From Bolinopsis microptera (Eukaryota > Ctenophora > Tentaculata > Lobata > Bolinopsidae): 64,000 bases of DNA. The translations under genes were made by a program, and so were the position numbers. Below the pieces are notes generated by a model that did no database searches, was not told the DNA's origin, and saw nothing but the letters and a program-made list of their open reading frames with translations. Location of the stretch: assembly GCF_026151205.1 (NCBI RefSeq), contig NC_087077.1:17344475-17408474 (forward strand), written 5' to 3'. Shown here piece by piece: positions 1-12,200 of the stretch. The stretch's first letter is position 1, and every line of letters starts with the position of its first letter.

Positions 1-84
1 ATTAGATCGAACGCAGAAATTAGATCGAACGCAGGAATTACATCTCGCGCCGGCGTTCGATCTAATTTCTGCGTTCGATCTAAT
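1..84. repeat. Perfect 32-bp inverted repeat, truncated by window edge
   Basis: Positions 1-32 are the exact reverse complement of 53-84, with a 20-nt GC-rich loop. Each arm is itself a near-double of ATTAGATCGAACGCAG. The left arm starts at base 1, so the palindrome may extend outside. It could be the end of a foldback or MITE element. Confidence 0.75.
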
Positions 85-3000
85 TACATTTTGGTTACAG
101 TTAACATTTAAACCTCGAGGGAACATAATTCATCAACTTCAAGCACATATTAGGATACAAGCCCTTCAAAGAATAAGGATACAGAAATTACTATGGTACA
201 ACTACAACATACATTTACAATACTAATAGCGTCATATTGTCAGGTGTTCTGGTTTTAATCAATCTTAATAAACGTTTAATTTTAATTTGGTCTACATTCA
301 GTCTGGTGATTTTTATTTGGCGCTACAGATGACGGCTCTCAACAAACGGGTGGGAGCACTGAAATCAACTGAAAGAAATAGCAACTAAGAGTACAACTAC
401 AACTAAAAGCTGATGAGCTCCGATAACTGACATTGAACTACGCGACCAATCACGTGACACACTATCAGCCAATCCCAAGCCACACGTGTACTGTCCTGGG
501 ATGCTTATCTTTTGTTTACTTTTGTTATCGCATTACCGAGTTCACCAGTTTAACTCAGTGTGAAAGTAGAAATGATAAATTGTATTTATAGCTAGGTCAG
601 TGTTTGGTGCACATATTGAATTTCTTTGCTGCTCTAATTTATACTTTAGAAAAGCTTTGTCGTGTAGAAAGGAGGAGGATGAGGCCGTTGGAGCTAAATT
701 TTATCGCGGGTACTTAATTAATTGGACATCTGAATATTGAAGAAAACGCGTTATTTTCTATTTATTTGAGACTGTTCAATACTGAATAACAATAAGGACC
801 CCTCTCCTTATCTTCATATTGAGGAAGGTGGTAATCTCAAAGAGTGAGAAAGGGTGATATTGAAGAGCAAGGTGTTCAAATCAGCGAACCTGTCATTGAC
901 ACAAAATAGGAAGAGTAACCTGGTCAACTCCAAAACCCCATTAAGTGGAGAATTGGGAATGAAAAATGTCGCGTTGAAGAAGATATTTCAATAAATTTCA
1001 TTCCATTAGTTTGATAATAGCAAGCGGTTGAGAAAATTGAAAATAAAACAAGAGTTTCGTATCAAGTGTAAAACATTTCCATTACATAGCGAATGTAGTG
1101 CAGCTTTATCTTGCAACGCCTCGTCGCCAATAGCAACGCCTCGTCACCAATAGCGACATTCATTTTCAATCTAACTAAAATCGGTGCATTTCGATTTTTT
1201 TAAATTAATTTTCTTATTTTATTTTGGAATATTTGATCAAGAATTGTGCTGCATGTTTATAATTGAGACAGACTAGCAGTCATATGAAATATAGGAAAAT
1301 GGGCTCTAAGTATGTGAAGTCGAGAGCTCAAGATGAAATATGGGTTTTTAAATTTTAATTTCCTTTGTCCATGTTGCTAGATTTTTATTCGGTCTTATTA
1401 GCGGTCAAATATCAATCCATCTTTGGATAATGTGAGTTCGTTTGAAAAAATCTAAAATTTACAATTTTTCGTTTTTCATTGTGATGAAAAGCACCGATTC
1501 AAGTGATCATACAAAAATGGAATAGATAAGATAATAATTTGTAAGGTAACATAAGCCGTAATTGGGTTACAAAATACCTTAGGTCAGCTTTTTACACGTA
1601 AAATCCGTCCGTAGTTGACAATTGGCAACATGCTGAATTGAACTTGAAATGTGTACTCGAATATCTTTACAAGAGATTTTGAAAATCATAAAATTCTAGG
1701 ATAAAAAACCTCCAAAACTATCTGAGGTGTGTATTGTGATAATCACATGAATTTTGGAATATTTGAGGAGCACGTTTTATCAAAATGTAAGAATGTGGCA
1801 TTGAAAAGATAATATCTCATGTATAGATGCAATGATAAGGTACTATAAAAACACAAATTTAACATAACTTTAAATTGTACATAAAACTCGACATCCAAAT
1901 GTTTGCAGAAAACAACAATGTTAAACTATGATTGTTTAATCTTTACTTCCATTCGAAGATAATTTAAACAACTTGATCAATATTCTCTATCATTATATAA
2001 TTTTACGGGTACTGTGGAAATTACTTAAACATGATTTATTTACATTTTGCACATTGAGCTAAATTGTATTATCAATTAAATGACAATCAAAATGGCGCCA
2101 CAATTATCAGCAGCCAAGCTGGGGGCCCTTATATTATATTGGGGGCCCTTATATCATATTATATTATTCTACCTGAGTTCTACGTAAAAACAATTTTACA
2201 CAACATATTCTGTACATCAAATAACGTGGGGTGACGATTCTTCTAGACACGTTTACAACTTCACAAAATCTTTAAACAAGTTAAATAATTGTACTAAAAC
2301 TTCTAAAAAATGGCAAATAGTATACAATATAGTTTTGCTGTTAATTTAAATTACTTTTTGTTAACCTTGTCGAGAAGAATCATGCCTCACTAAAACTTAT
2401 AAGCTTTCACCAAAAGGGGGCCACTACGTATTCTACATTCTATAGGGTGAGCGGACGTAAAAACACGACTCGGGAAGCGAACATAATTTAGCGCTATTTA
2501 AAAAGTTAAAAAGATATAATCCCTTAAAACACCCCACACTTTAAAAGATGTCGCTACTGCCAGGGAGACGGTTGCCAGGGAGACGGTGCAGATTCACACT
2601 GAAAAGAGCCATCTGACAGTGCACACTTAATCGGTTGTATTCGTATTGTTTTGGAGCTATCACGTGGTATAAAACAACACGTAGTAAAAAACTGCACGTG
2701 TCAAACTGAATGCGCGGCGTCTCCCTGCACGTGTCAAACTGAATGCGCGGTGTCTTCCTGCCAGTAGTGACATCTTCCGCCGGGGAACTCACGAGGTTCG
2801 TGAAATAAAAAGCAGCTCACGAAGACAGCTATAAGACTACAAACATATCACCTGTAATATGTGTACGAGAGAGTTTCGGTGACACACATCTTACACGCTT
2901 ACACAAAACCCTAGCAAGATTATGAGACACTAAGTTGTCATTATGATGCACATTTGGCTCTTTGCCAATATGACACATAAGTATGGCTTTTTTGCCACTA

Positions 3001-3925
3001 TGAAGCACACATAGCTGATTGTCAATATGAAACAAACAATTGTTAAGAAGAAATCGATGAGTCCTAGGGAAAAACATGAGCATTGTACTTGTAGTCATGG
3101 TTACCATTGTACTTGAAAGAGTCTACAAGTCACATAGTCCCTCTCCAGACAACATGATTAATGAAGAGAATTAACGCAAACTTATTAGCAAATAAGAAAC
3201 CAATCCTAGCTCTTCGCGCTGGCCTCGTCTTTTAACGGACAAAACCCGGGGACGTACAGAACACGGCGTAGAAATGAAACAGTTGAGAAGGGCGGTAACC
3301 TAGCAACACCTCGATGGTACAATGAGATCGGTCCTTTGATGAGAGAGCACGAGGACTGCTCTACCAGTACAGCAGTCACCACACACAGAAGAAGTCCCTA
3401 GACCAGGTCACCGTCACGTGACTGCCCACGTGGTCACATCGCAGCCCTGCGAGGTAGCAGGACGGTTACCTAGCAACAGCTGGTCGTTGTTGCACGAGTT
3501 TTGCAGGAGATGGTCGTTGGAAAACTCAAATACGCTTTCTCCGCCGGGGGTGACTAGTTTAGAGAAATGAGCCGTATCAGGCGTTAGGAGATCCTGAGGG
3601 TGGGAGTAAGGTTAGGGACTATTGAGAAATATTAAACAAAGTTTTTGGTCGCATATTTCGGAAAAGTAACAGCATAAATTAGACATATTTTGTTGGTTTG
3701 TTTTGTGAAACAATATGAAACACAATTAATATCAATATTATGTGGGACCAGCGTTATGAAACGAAACAGAACCAGCACAGAACGTTAAACAGCTGTAACT
3801 CTTATAATACAGTACATGGTAATGGACACTGGACAGGACAGTCTGACAGAGTTTGCATTTGGTGAACGGAAATAGTTCCCTCACAAGTTACTTGTGACAA
3901 GTATTAATGTAGAGGATCATACTAT
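85..3925. other. Downstream flank of MRTF, no gene recognised
   Basis: AT-rich with only short open frames. Noted: a doubled CAACGCCTCGTC block (1110-1150), a doubled GGGGGCCCTTATAT (2121-2155), a doubled TGCACGTGTCAAACTGAATG block (2693-2750), and several CACGTG E-boxes, including GTCACGTGAC at 3413-3422 and a CCAAT next to CACGTG at 446-456. It may include the MRTF 3' UTR. No polyadenylation signal could be assigned with confidence. Confidence 0.5.
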
Positions 3926-3929
3926 AACT

Positions 3930-4320
3930 ACAGTACCATGACTACAGTACCATGACTACAGTACCATGACTACAGTACCATGACTACAGTACCATGACTA
4001 CAGTACCATGACTACAGTACCATGACTACAGTACCATGACTAAAGTACCATGACTACAGTACCATGACTACAGTACAATTACTACAGTACCATGACTACA
4101 GTACTATAACTACAGTACCATGACTACAGTACCATGACTACAGTACCATGACTACAGTACCATGACTACAGTACCATGACTACAGTACAATGACTACAGT
4201 ACTATAACTACAGTACCATGACTACAGTACCATGACTACAGTACCATGACTACAGTACCATGACTACAGTACCATGACTACAGTACCATGACTACAGTAC
4301 CATGACTATAGTACTATGAC
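3930..4320. repeat. 14-bp minisatellite ACCATGACTACAGT
   Basis: About 28 copies with few substitutions. The unit equals two 7-bp modules (ACCATGA + CTACAGT) of the three-module 21-bp satellites found elsewhere in the window. Two short near-duplicates of a CCTTCC...TCTGACATCTCGTG sequence follow at 4322-4415. Confidence 0.95.
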
Positions 4321-4786
4321 TACCTTCCTTCCAGAGTTCTGACATCTCGTGTCACAGTGAGTACAGATCAGTAACCTAAAACATTCCTTCCTTCCAAGAG
4401 TTCTGACATCTCGTGCCACCCACTTACTATAGAACTACTGCACAAACTTACTAATACCGATCCTTCTCGAATCTATTTCCTTAAGCCAGGGTTTAAAAGG
4501 CTTTAAGAAGACTACATAGTGATTCTAAGGTTAACAGAGCTGAGTGGCGTAACGTTGCCTGTTGTCGCCCTCATTCTCCGCATCTATTTTTTCAAGCTAT
4601 GAGTTTAAAATGTATAGTGACAGTAAGTTAGGTGGGCGGATATTGTAGTGTACTGTGTACAGGGTGTAACCATTAATTTATAGTGACACTAAGTTTGGTG
4701 GATGTAACCAGCGGGGACCATGTAACAGCAGACAGCGGGGACCGCTCCTAATATGGGCACCACGTGCACAGCGGGACCATATAACA

Positions 4787-4951
4787 CTACAAGTACGACC
4801 TACTGTGTGGGGGTGGTACCTGCGGCATATTGGCACCCAGCCAGTCATCTGCTGACATCTGTCTGTCTGCTGGCTTCTCGCCAACCTGTCTGTCCAGCAC
4901 TTGTCTCTCCAGCATTCGCCTGTCTGTCTGGTTGGAGTTGTACCTGTTGTA
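4787..4951 (-). CDS. MRTF: MRTF terminal coding exon 19
   Basis: 165 nt ending at a TAG (4789-4787). Codes YNRYNSNQTDRRMLERQVLD, then RQVGEKPADRQ, MSADDWLGANMPQ and VPPPHSRSYL. The acidic DDWL tail resembles the MDWLEL sequence at the C-terminal activation domain of vertebrate MRTFs. The acceptor is CTCCTCCACCAG. Its pyrimidine tract is supplied by the adjoining 13-bp satellite. The reading frame here overlaps longer but meaningless frames, so the call rests on phase, splice site and the DWL similarity. Confidence 0.72.
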   Translation of the reverse strand, partial: YNRYNSNQTDRRMLERQVLDRQVGEKPADRQMSADDWLGANMPQVPPPHSRSYL

Positions 4952-7900
4952 CTGGTGGAGGAGGGGTTGTTAGAAGGGGTTGTTAGGAGGGGTTGTTAGG
5001 AGGGGTTGTTAGGAGGGGTTGTTAGGAGGGGCTGTTAGGAGGGTTGTTAGGAGGGGCTGTTAGGAGGGGTTGTTATAAGGGGTTGTTAGGAGGGGTTGTT
5101 AGGAGGGGTTGTCAGGAGGGGTTGTTAGGAGGGGCTGTTAGGAGGGGTTGTTAGGAGGGGTTGTTAGGAGAGGTTGTTAGAATGTTAGATGAAGCATTTA
5201 GTACTTTCAGTATTCTATAAATGAGGATAAGTAAATATCTCAAGGAATATGTGTATACCTCAAGGAATATGTGTATATCTCAAGGAATATGTGTATATCT
5301 CAAGGAATATGTGTATATCTCAAGGAATATGTGTATATCTCAAGGAATATGTGTACATCGGAGTGGATAAACCTAAAATTATGTGGATGTAAACCTGATT
5401 GAGCTGCGGTTCCTCTTTAGGACCACCTGGGTGTTGAGTGTTGAAAGGGTCCCCGACCTTGTCCCCCTTCTTCAGCATTGGTGTAGTGTTAGGAGATCCC
5501 AGGATAATACTGATCACATCAGGGGTTGAGATGTTGTTCTTGTTATCTATCTTGTTATCTATTGACAGCGAATCTGGGGCTGAAGTGGGATATTAATATA
5601 TGAAAATTCGTTATTTGGTTCAAAGTTAACCTCATATTTCAAGAACAGAGGCAAATTTCTGTAAATAATGATTGTGAGTAGCAGCCCAAGGTGCCAATTC
5701 TCAGGTCCTGGGTGTTAACCTCATATTTCAAGAACAGAGGCCAGTCCTTTCCAAAAATTGAGGCTCAACTTTTTTGAGTTTAAGTTTTACATGCGTTTTT
5801 TCCTACTTTTTCATCTCCAGCAGAATTTTACCCCCCCCCCCCCCCCCTCTGGCCAGTAAATAAGTGACATACCAGTCTGATGTTGAGCAGGGCCGGCCTG
5901 GGCCTGGTACTGGGTGTTGAGTCTCTGCTGGTGGACTTGTTGCTGCACATAGCGGGGCTGTTGTACCTGTCTCAGCTGCTGCAGGGACGTGTTCTGGGGG
6001 AGAGGGAGTGTTAGTTGGACATGTGCCAATAATAAACCACATTTAGTTGGACATGTGCCAATAATAAACCACATTTAGTTGGACATGTGCCAATAAATCA
6101 CCAGCTCAACCTCAGCTCAGTAGAGGTTTAGATTCCGAGCTTTTGGTATAATTCTATCGTAATTTCATTTTTCTGACGTGGTAAGATTTTTAAGGCCGCG
6201 GTTTAACCCCTTAGTCACCAGACCAATAGTCTAGTGTCTAGTACCAAGATACCGTCAACTACTTGTATACCATGATAGTGATCTGGTTGGAAACTTGCCA
6301 ATTAAATTCTATCCTGTATCTGCCAACTAGATAATATCTTGTACGTGCCAACTAGATCAAAATATCATATCTTGTAAAGTTTCACTGCACTAAGATATTA
6401 ATATAGTTGGAGATGTGCCAAGATAGAGAGATACAGGCTAGGATAGAGCATCCAGTCAGTACCACTGCATAGAGAGATACAGGCTATGGTAGAGCATCCA
6501 GTCAGTACCACTGCGGACCTTCTAGAGAGATACAGGCTAGGGTAGAGCCTGCAGTCAGTACCACTGCGTACCTTCTAGAGAGATACAGGCTAGGGTAGAG
6601 CCTACAGTCAGTACCACTGCGTACCTTCTAGAGAGATACCTAGGCTAGGGTAGAGCCTACAGTCAGTACCACTGCGTACCTTCTAGAGAGATACAGGCTA
6701 GGATAGAGCCTACAGTCAGTACCACTGCGTACCTTCTAGAGAGATACAGGCTAGGGTAGAGCCTACCTGGTCAGTACCACTGCGTACCTTCTAGAGAGAT
6801 ACAGGCTAGGGTAGAGCCTGCAGTCAGTACCACTGCGTACCTTCTAGAGAGATACAGGCTAGGTTAGAGCCTGCAGTCAGTACCACTGCGTACCTTCTAG
6901 AGAGATACAGGCTAGGTTAGAGCCTACAGTCAGTACCACTGCGTACCTTCTAGAGAGATACAGGCTACCTTCACTACCTACCACTGCGTACTTTCTAGAG
7001 AGATACAGGCTAGGGTAGAGCCTACAGTCAGTACCACTGCGTACCTTCTAGAGAGATACAGGCTAGGGTAGAGCCTGCAGTCAGTACCACTGCGTACCTT
7101 CTAGAGAGATACAGGCTAGGGTAGAGCCTGCAGTCAGTACCACTGCGTACCTTCTAGAGAGATACAGGCTAGGTTAGAGCCTACAGTCAGTACCACTGCG
7201 TACCTTCTAGAGAGATACAGGCTAGGGTAGAGCCTGCAGTCAGTACCACTGCGTACCTTCTAGAGAGATACAGGCTAGGGTAGAGCCTGCAGTCAGTACC
7301 ACTGCGTACCTTCTGAGACGTCAGTACCACTGCGTACCTTCTAGAGAGATACAGGCTAGGGTAGAGCCTACAGTCAGTACCACTGCGTACCTTCTAGAGA
7401 GATACAGGCTAGGGTAGAGCCTGCAGTCAGTACCACTGCGTACCTTCTAGAGAGATACAGGCTAGGGTAGAGCCTGCAGTCAGTACCACTGCGTACCTTC
7501 TAGAGAGATACAGGCTAGGGTAGAGCCTGCAGTCAGTACCACTGCGTACCTTCTAGAGAGATACAGGCTAGGGTAGAGCCTACAGTCAGTACCACTGCGT
7601 ACCTTCTAGAGAGATACAGGCTAGGGTAGAGCCTGCAGTCAGTACCACTGCGTACCTTCTAGAGAGATACAGGCTAGGGTAGAGCCTGCAGTCAGTACCA
7701 CTGCGTACCTTCTAGAGAGATACAGGCTAGGGTAGAGCCTACAGTCAGTACCACTGCGTACCTTCTAGAGAGATACAGGCTAGGTTAGAGCCTGCAGTCA
7801 GTACCACTGCGTACCTTCTAGAGAGATACAGGCTACCTTCACTACCTACCACTGCGTACCTTCTAGAGAGATACAGGCTAGGGTAGAGCCTACAGTCAGT

Positions 7901-9157
7901 ACCACTGCGTACCTTCTAGAGAGATACAGGCTAGGTTAGAGCCTGCAGTCAGTACCACTGCGTACCTTCTAGAGAGATACAGGCTAGGGTAGAGCCTACA
8001 GTCAGTACCACTGCGTACCTTCTAGAGAGATACAGGCTAGGGTAGAGCCTGCAGTCAGTACCACTGCGTACCTTCTAGAGAGATACAGGATAGGGTAGAG
8101 CCTGCAGTCAGTACCACTGCGTACCTTCTAGAGAGATACAGGATAGGGTAGAGCCTGCGGTCAGTACCACTGCGTACCTTCTAGAGAGATACAGGCTAGG
8201 GTAGAGCCTGCAGTCAGTACCACTGCGTACCTTCTAGAGAGATACAGGCTAGGGTAGAGCCTGCAGTCAGTACCACTGCGTACCTTTTAGAGAGATACAG
8301 GCTAGGGTAGAGCCTGCAGTCAGTATCACTGCGTACCTTCTAGAGAGATACAGGCTAGGGTAGAGCCTGCAGTCAGTACCACTGCGTACCTTCTAGAGAG
8401 ATACAGGCTAGGGTAGAGCCTGCAGTCAGTACCACTGCGTACCTTTTAGAGAGATACAGGCTAGGGTAGAGCCTGCAGTCAGTACCACTGCGTACCTTTT
8501 AGAGAGATACAGGCTAGGGTAGAGCCTGCAGTCAGTACCACTGCGTACCTTCTAGAGAGATACAGGCTAGGGTAGAGCCTGCAGTCAGTACCACTGCGTA
8601 CCTTCTAGAGAGATACAGGCTAGGGTAGAGCCTGCAGTCAGTACCACTGCGTACCTTTTAGAGAGATACAGGCTAGGGTAGAGCCTGCAGTCAGTACCAC
8701 TGCGTACCTTCTAGAGAGATACAGGCTAGGGTAGAGCCTGCTGTCAGTACCACTGCGTACCTTCTAGAGAGATACAGGCTAGGGTAGAGCCTGCAGTCAG
8801 TACCACTGCGTATCTTCTAGAACTGCTCACTGCTAGAACTGCTGGTACCTTACCTTGATGTGTACCCCGACCCCCTAATGCGTAATCAGTGTAATAAGAC
8901 ACTATCACTAGGCACGGTCCGGGCCAGTGCAGTACACCTCTGTAAATATTACAACCTGACTTTTCTAGACTTTTCTACTTTCACTATTTAACAAAAGATG
9001 TGGGTTTAAAAGTTGAAAGCAACTTGGCCGAGTGCCAAGACATACCAAGTACTGAGGGGGTACTACAAGACATACCAAGTACTGAGGGGGTACTACAGCG
9101 TACTGTTCGTTCCTCGATGCAAACTGTTGAGCAATGGGCCGGTTACTCTGCTGCTGC

Positions 9158-9200
<43 letters not shown>

Positions 9201-12200
9201 GCTGTTGTTGCTGCTGTTGTTGCTGTTGTTGTTGCTGTTGTTGTTGTTGGATTATCATGTACTGAGGCTGAGTGGTAAGCTGGACAACTTGGTGATTTGC
9301 CGGAGCTGTAGGAGGGTTGCTAGCTCGGAACTGGGTCTGCATGTTAAAATACATGTTCTGAAATTAGGACGTGTTACAATTAAATAGAACTGAAATGGCG
9401 AGTAAAGTTATCTTTAAAAGAATAGCAGGTTATCATTAATTTGGTTATTGAATAATTTATTGGGTTCTCCAAACCATCGTAAGATCTTAGATCAATCAGC
9501 AAAGTTACCATGACAACTACACTAGTTACCATGACAACTACACTAGTTACCATGACAACTACACTAGTTACCATTACAACTACACTAGTTACCATGACAA
9601 CTACACTAGTTACCATGACAACTACACTAGATCAATCAGCAAGTCAGAAGTAAGAATGACTTACGTTAGTATTAATGGGCTGCACTTGAGGGATAGGAAT
9701 CATTTCTTGAACCTGAGAGATAGGAATCATATCCTGATAGTTTCCCTGCTGTTGCTGCTGAGGCTGCTGAGGCTGCTGCTGAGAGTACTGGAACTGTGGT
9801 CTCTGTTGGTTAGTGTTGTTCACCTGAGCATGTTGAGAGGTGATCACACCGTGCACCTGCTGCCCCGGGAACTGCTGGATGTACTGTTGTTGTAGACCTG
9901 GCTGCTGGGCTGGTGGACGCGGCTGCTGGCCCATCATGGGCTGGGGTACCTGAGAGGGAGGGGGTGTTAGGGGGGTATATGAGAGGGGGTGTTGGGGTGC
10001 CTATTATATTGGGATGTGATCCAGGTAATACAGGGTATGGGGGTAGAGAGGGAGCCCCCCCCCCCTCCCCCCCCCCCCCCGGTACTCGGTAGATTGGGCT
10101 TGTAGCCCATTCTAAACTAGATAAAGCCAGAACATTTGATGTCTCTTCATTTCAACCCGATATCACCCTCTGCCCAGGCTCAATAAAGCCCTAATGGCCT
10201 AATCACAGGCTCAATAAAAGCCATTAACAGCTGCTTCCTGCCCGCACTCGCTCCAGCTAGTGACGATGGAATGTGCAGGATATCCGCCCATTTCACCCCT
10301 CCCCCTTCAATCTGCGACTCACAATATATTGTGTATAGTATATCATCACAGATCCTACTCCACCGCAGAACTACCACCGCTCAAACTGCTACAAAATGTA
10401 CGGAAATAATAAAATATCGTTCAAAACTCAAAAAAGCTGGCGTACGACTGAACGTTCGAGTACAAATTAAAAGCACAGGAATGTTATAAATTGTCAACAC
10501 TCTACAGCCGAGAGAGAGAGGAGAGGAGAGAGAGAGTGGGTCGTGTAACATAATACTTTAACAAAATTTCTACTTAGAGGCTGCTGTGTGTGGGATGTAT
10601 GAGTGGAGAATACCGCGGGAAGAATGCCGGAAAGTGCCGGAATACCGCGGAATGATGCCGGAGATAGCCCCCCTAATTACGGTATTCAACACAAGCGTGC
10701 TCTGCATAAAATACAGTGGAATAATATGATAACCCGATTAGACTGAACAGTGGATTTGTGGGATCATTGTCAGTGATTTAGCGCGGCGTACTATAGGTAC
10801 AGTTTCAGGCTTCCTTGTCATACCACCTCGTGACTCATTCCGGTAATGCTTCAATGTGAAAGCAGAATTTGTCACGCTTACTGTTATATTCAGCTCACCA
10901 TATTTTAAAAAGCAAAATTCACCTTCTATTTCGAATTCGCGGACGTCGTATTTGCACGTGTCATGACGCAGCAAATGACCCTGAACAATGTGCTGAATAC
11001 TAAAGCCGGAGGAGTTAGAGTAGTAGTTGCCATGGTTATTAAATGTCATTACATTCCTCAGTAGCCTGTATCCTCACAATCTCACACACCGTCACACTCA
11101 CCTGTGTTCTGTGTAATATACGGCTTTCAGACATGTATTGGACCGGTAAAGAAAGCTCTAGTACAAACAGACTTCTTACTATATATAAATCGAGACGATA
11201 TAATATATATGTATATCGAAATATATATCCGTACCATTTTACTGACACCACGGCATCAACTTTAACACGACTTTCTGCGAAGCCCCTTGGCGGGGGCTAG
11301 GGGGCGCAGCCCCCCCCCGGAAATTTTTTGCGAAATAGGGTGTTTTAGACGGCATTTGGCATTAAAGAAATTTGTAGGACAGCAATAAACTGGGATTGAA
11401 AAGAATCAAGTACTCACGTAAATTTTATATCCTCAATTAATTTGTCTTCATTCCTAAAAAATATTTCGAAATTTAGGAGTAACTTCTCAAAAATTTCCTC
11501 TTTTTCTCCCGTTTTTCCTCCCAAAAAAAAATTTCCTCCCAGGCTGCCTGGCAAGATGGCGTGTTTCTGGATGTGGGTCAGTGAGGAGATGACGTGAATT
11601 TCCTAAAATCCTAAAAATCTACTCAATGTGCCTCTACTAATACTCTTCTCCAATTTTATCTACAAACCACCGGTGGGAAGGTGACAAGTAAATGTTTCAC
11701 AATTTTAAACTTGAAATATATCTGTATTTCTGCAGAAAAGCTCTGTACCGTGCGCTAATAAAACACGCTGTAATTATTGTAATATTACTCATAATTATTG
11801 TGAATATTCACTGTGTAAATTAAATGTTATATATGTGGGACGTGTGTGATATGGGTTGCTGGCGGAGTAACTAAAATTCCAGTCACCGGAAAGAGGGTTT
11901 AAGTGAGCATTCGAGAATATTAACAGGAATATATAGTAAGACCTTATAAGAGGCATATATACATCACCATGGTGATTCACCAATGCTAACAATTTGCACC
12001 TTCTACAACACCCTTTTATTTAACAGGTTTTAAGTTGGGTTTTTGAAAAATGTTTTCGTCCTCTCCGAAATTTTGTCAAATTTCGTAATGGTCAAAGAAT
12101 GCTGGACCAGAAAGGAATTATTGGAAAATTAAAGTGGAAATTTAAAATATATTGGGTTAATTCGTCGAAAATGCTTCATTTTTCGTGAAGAAAGTAATGC

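Noticed and set aside
6415-8815. CRISPR array
   Set aside because: Units are contiguous tandem repeats without unique spacers, in a eukaryotic intron.
9000-9387. Plus-strand poly-Val and poly-Leu frames
   Set aside because: Antisense of the MRTF polyQ exon.
10738-11049. 103-codon minus-strand frame as a possible extra MRTF exon
   Set aside because: No heptad or Gln-rich pattern and no acceptor/donor pair giving phase 0/0.
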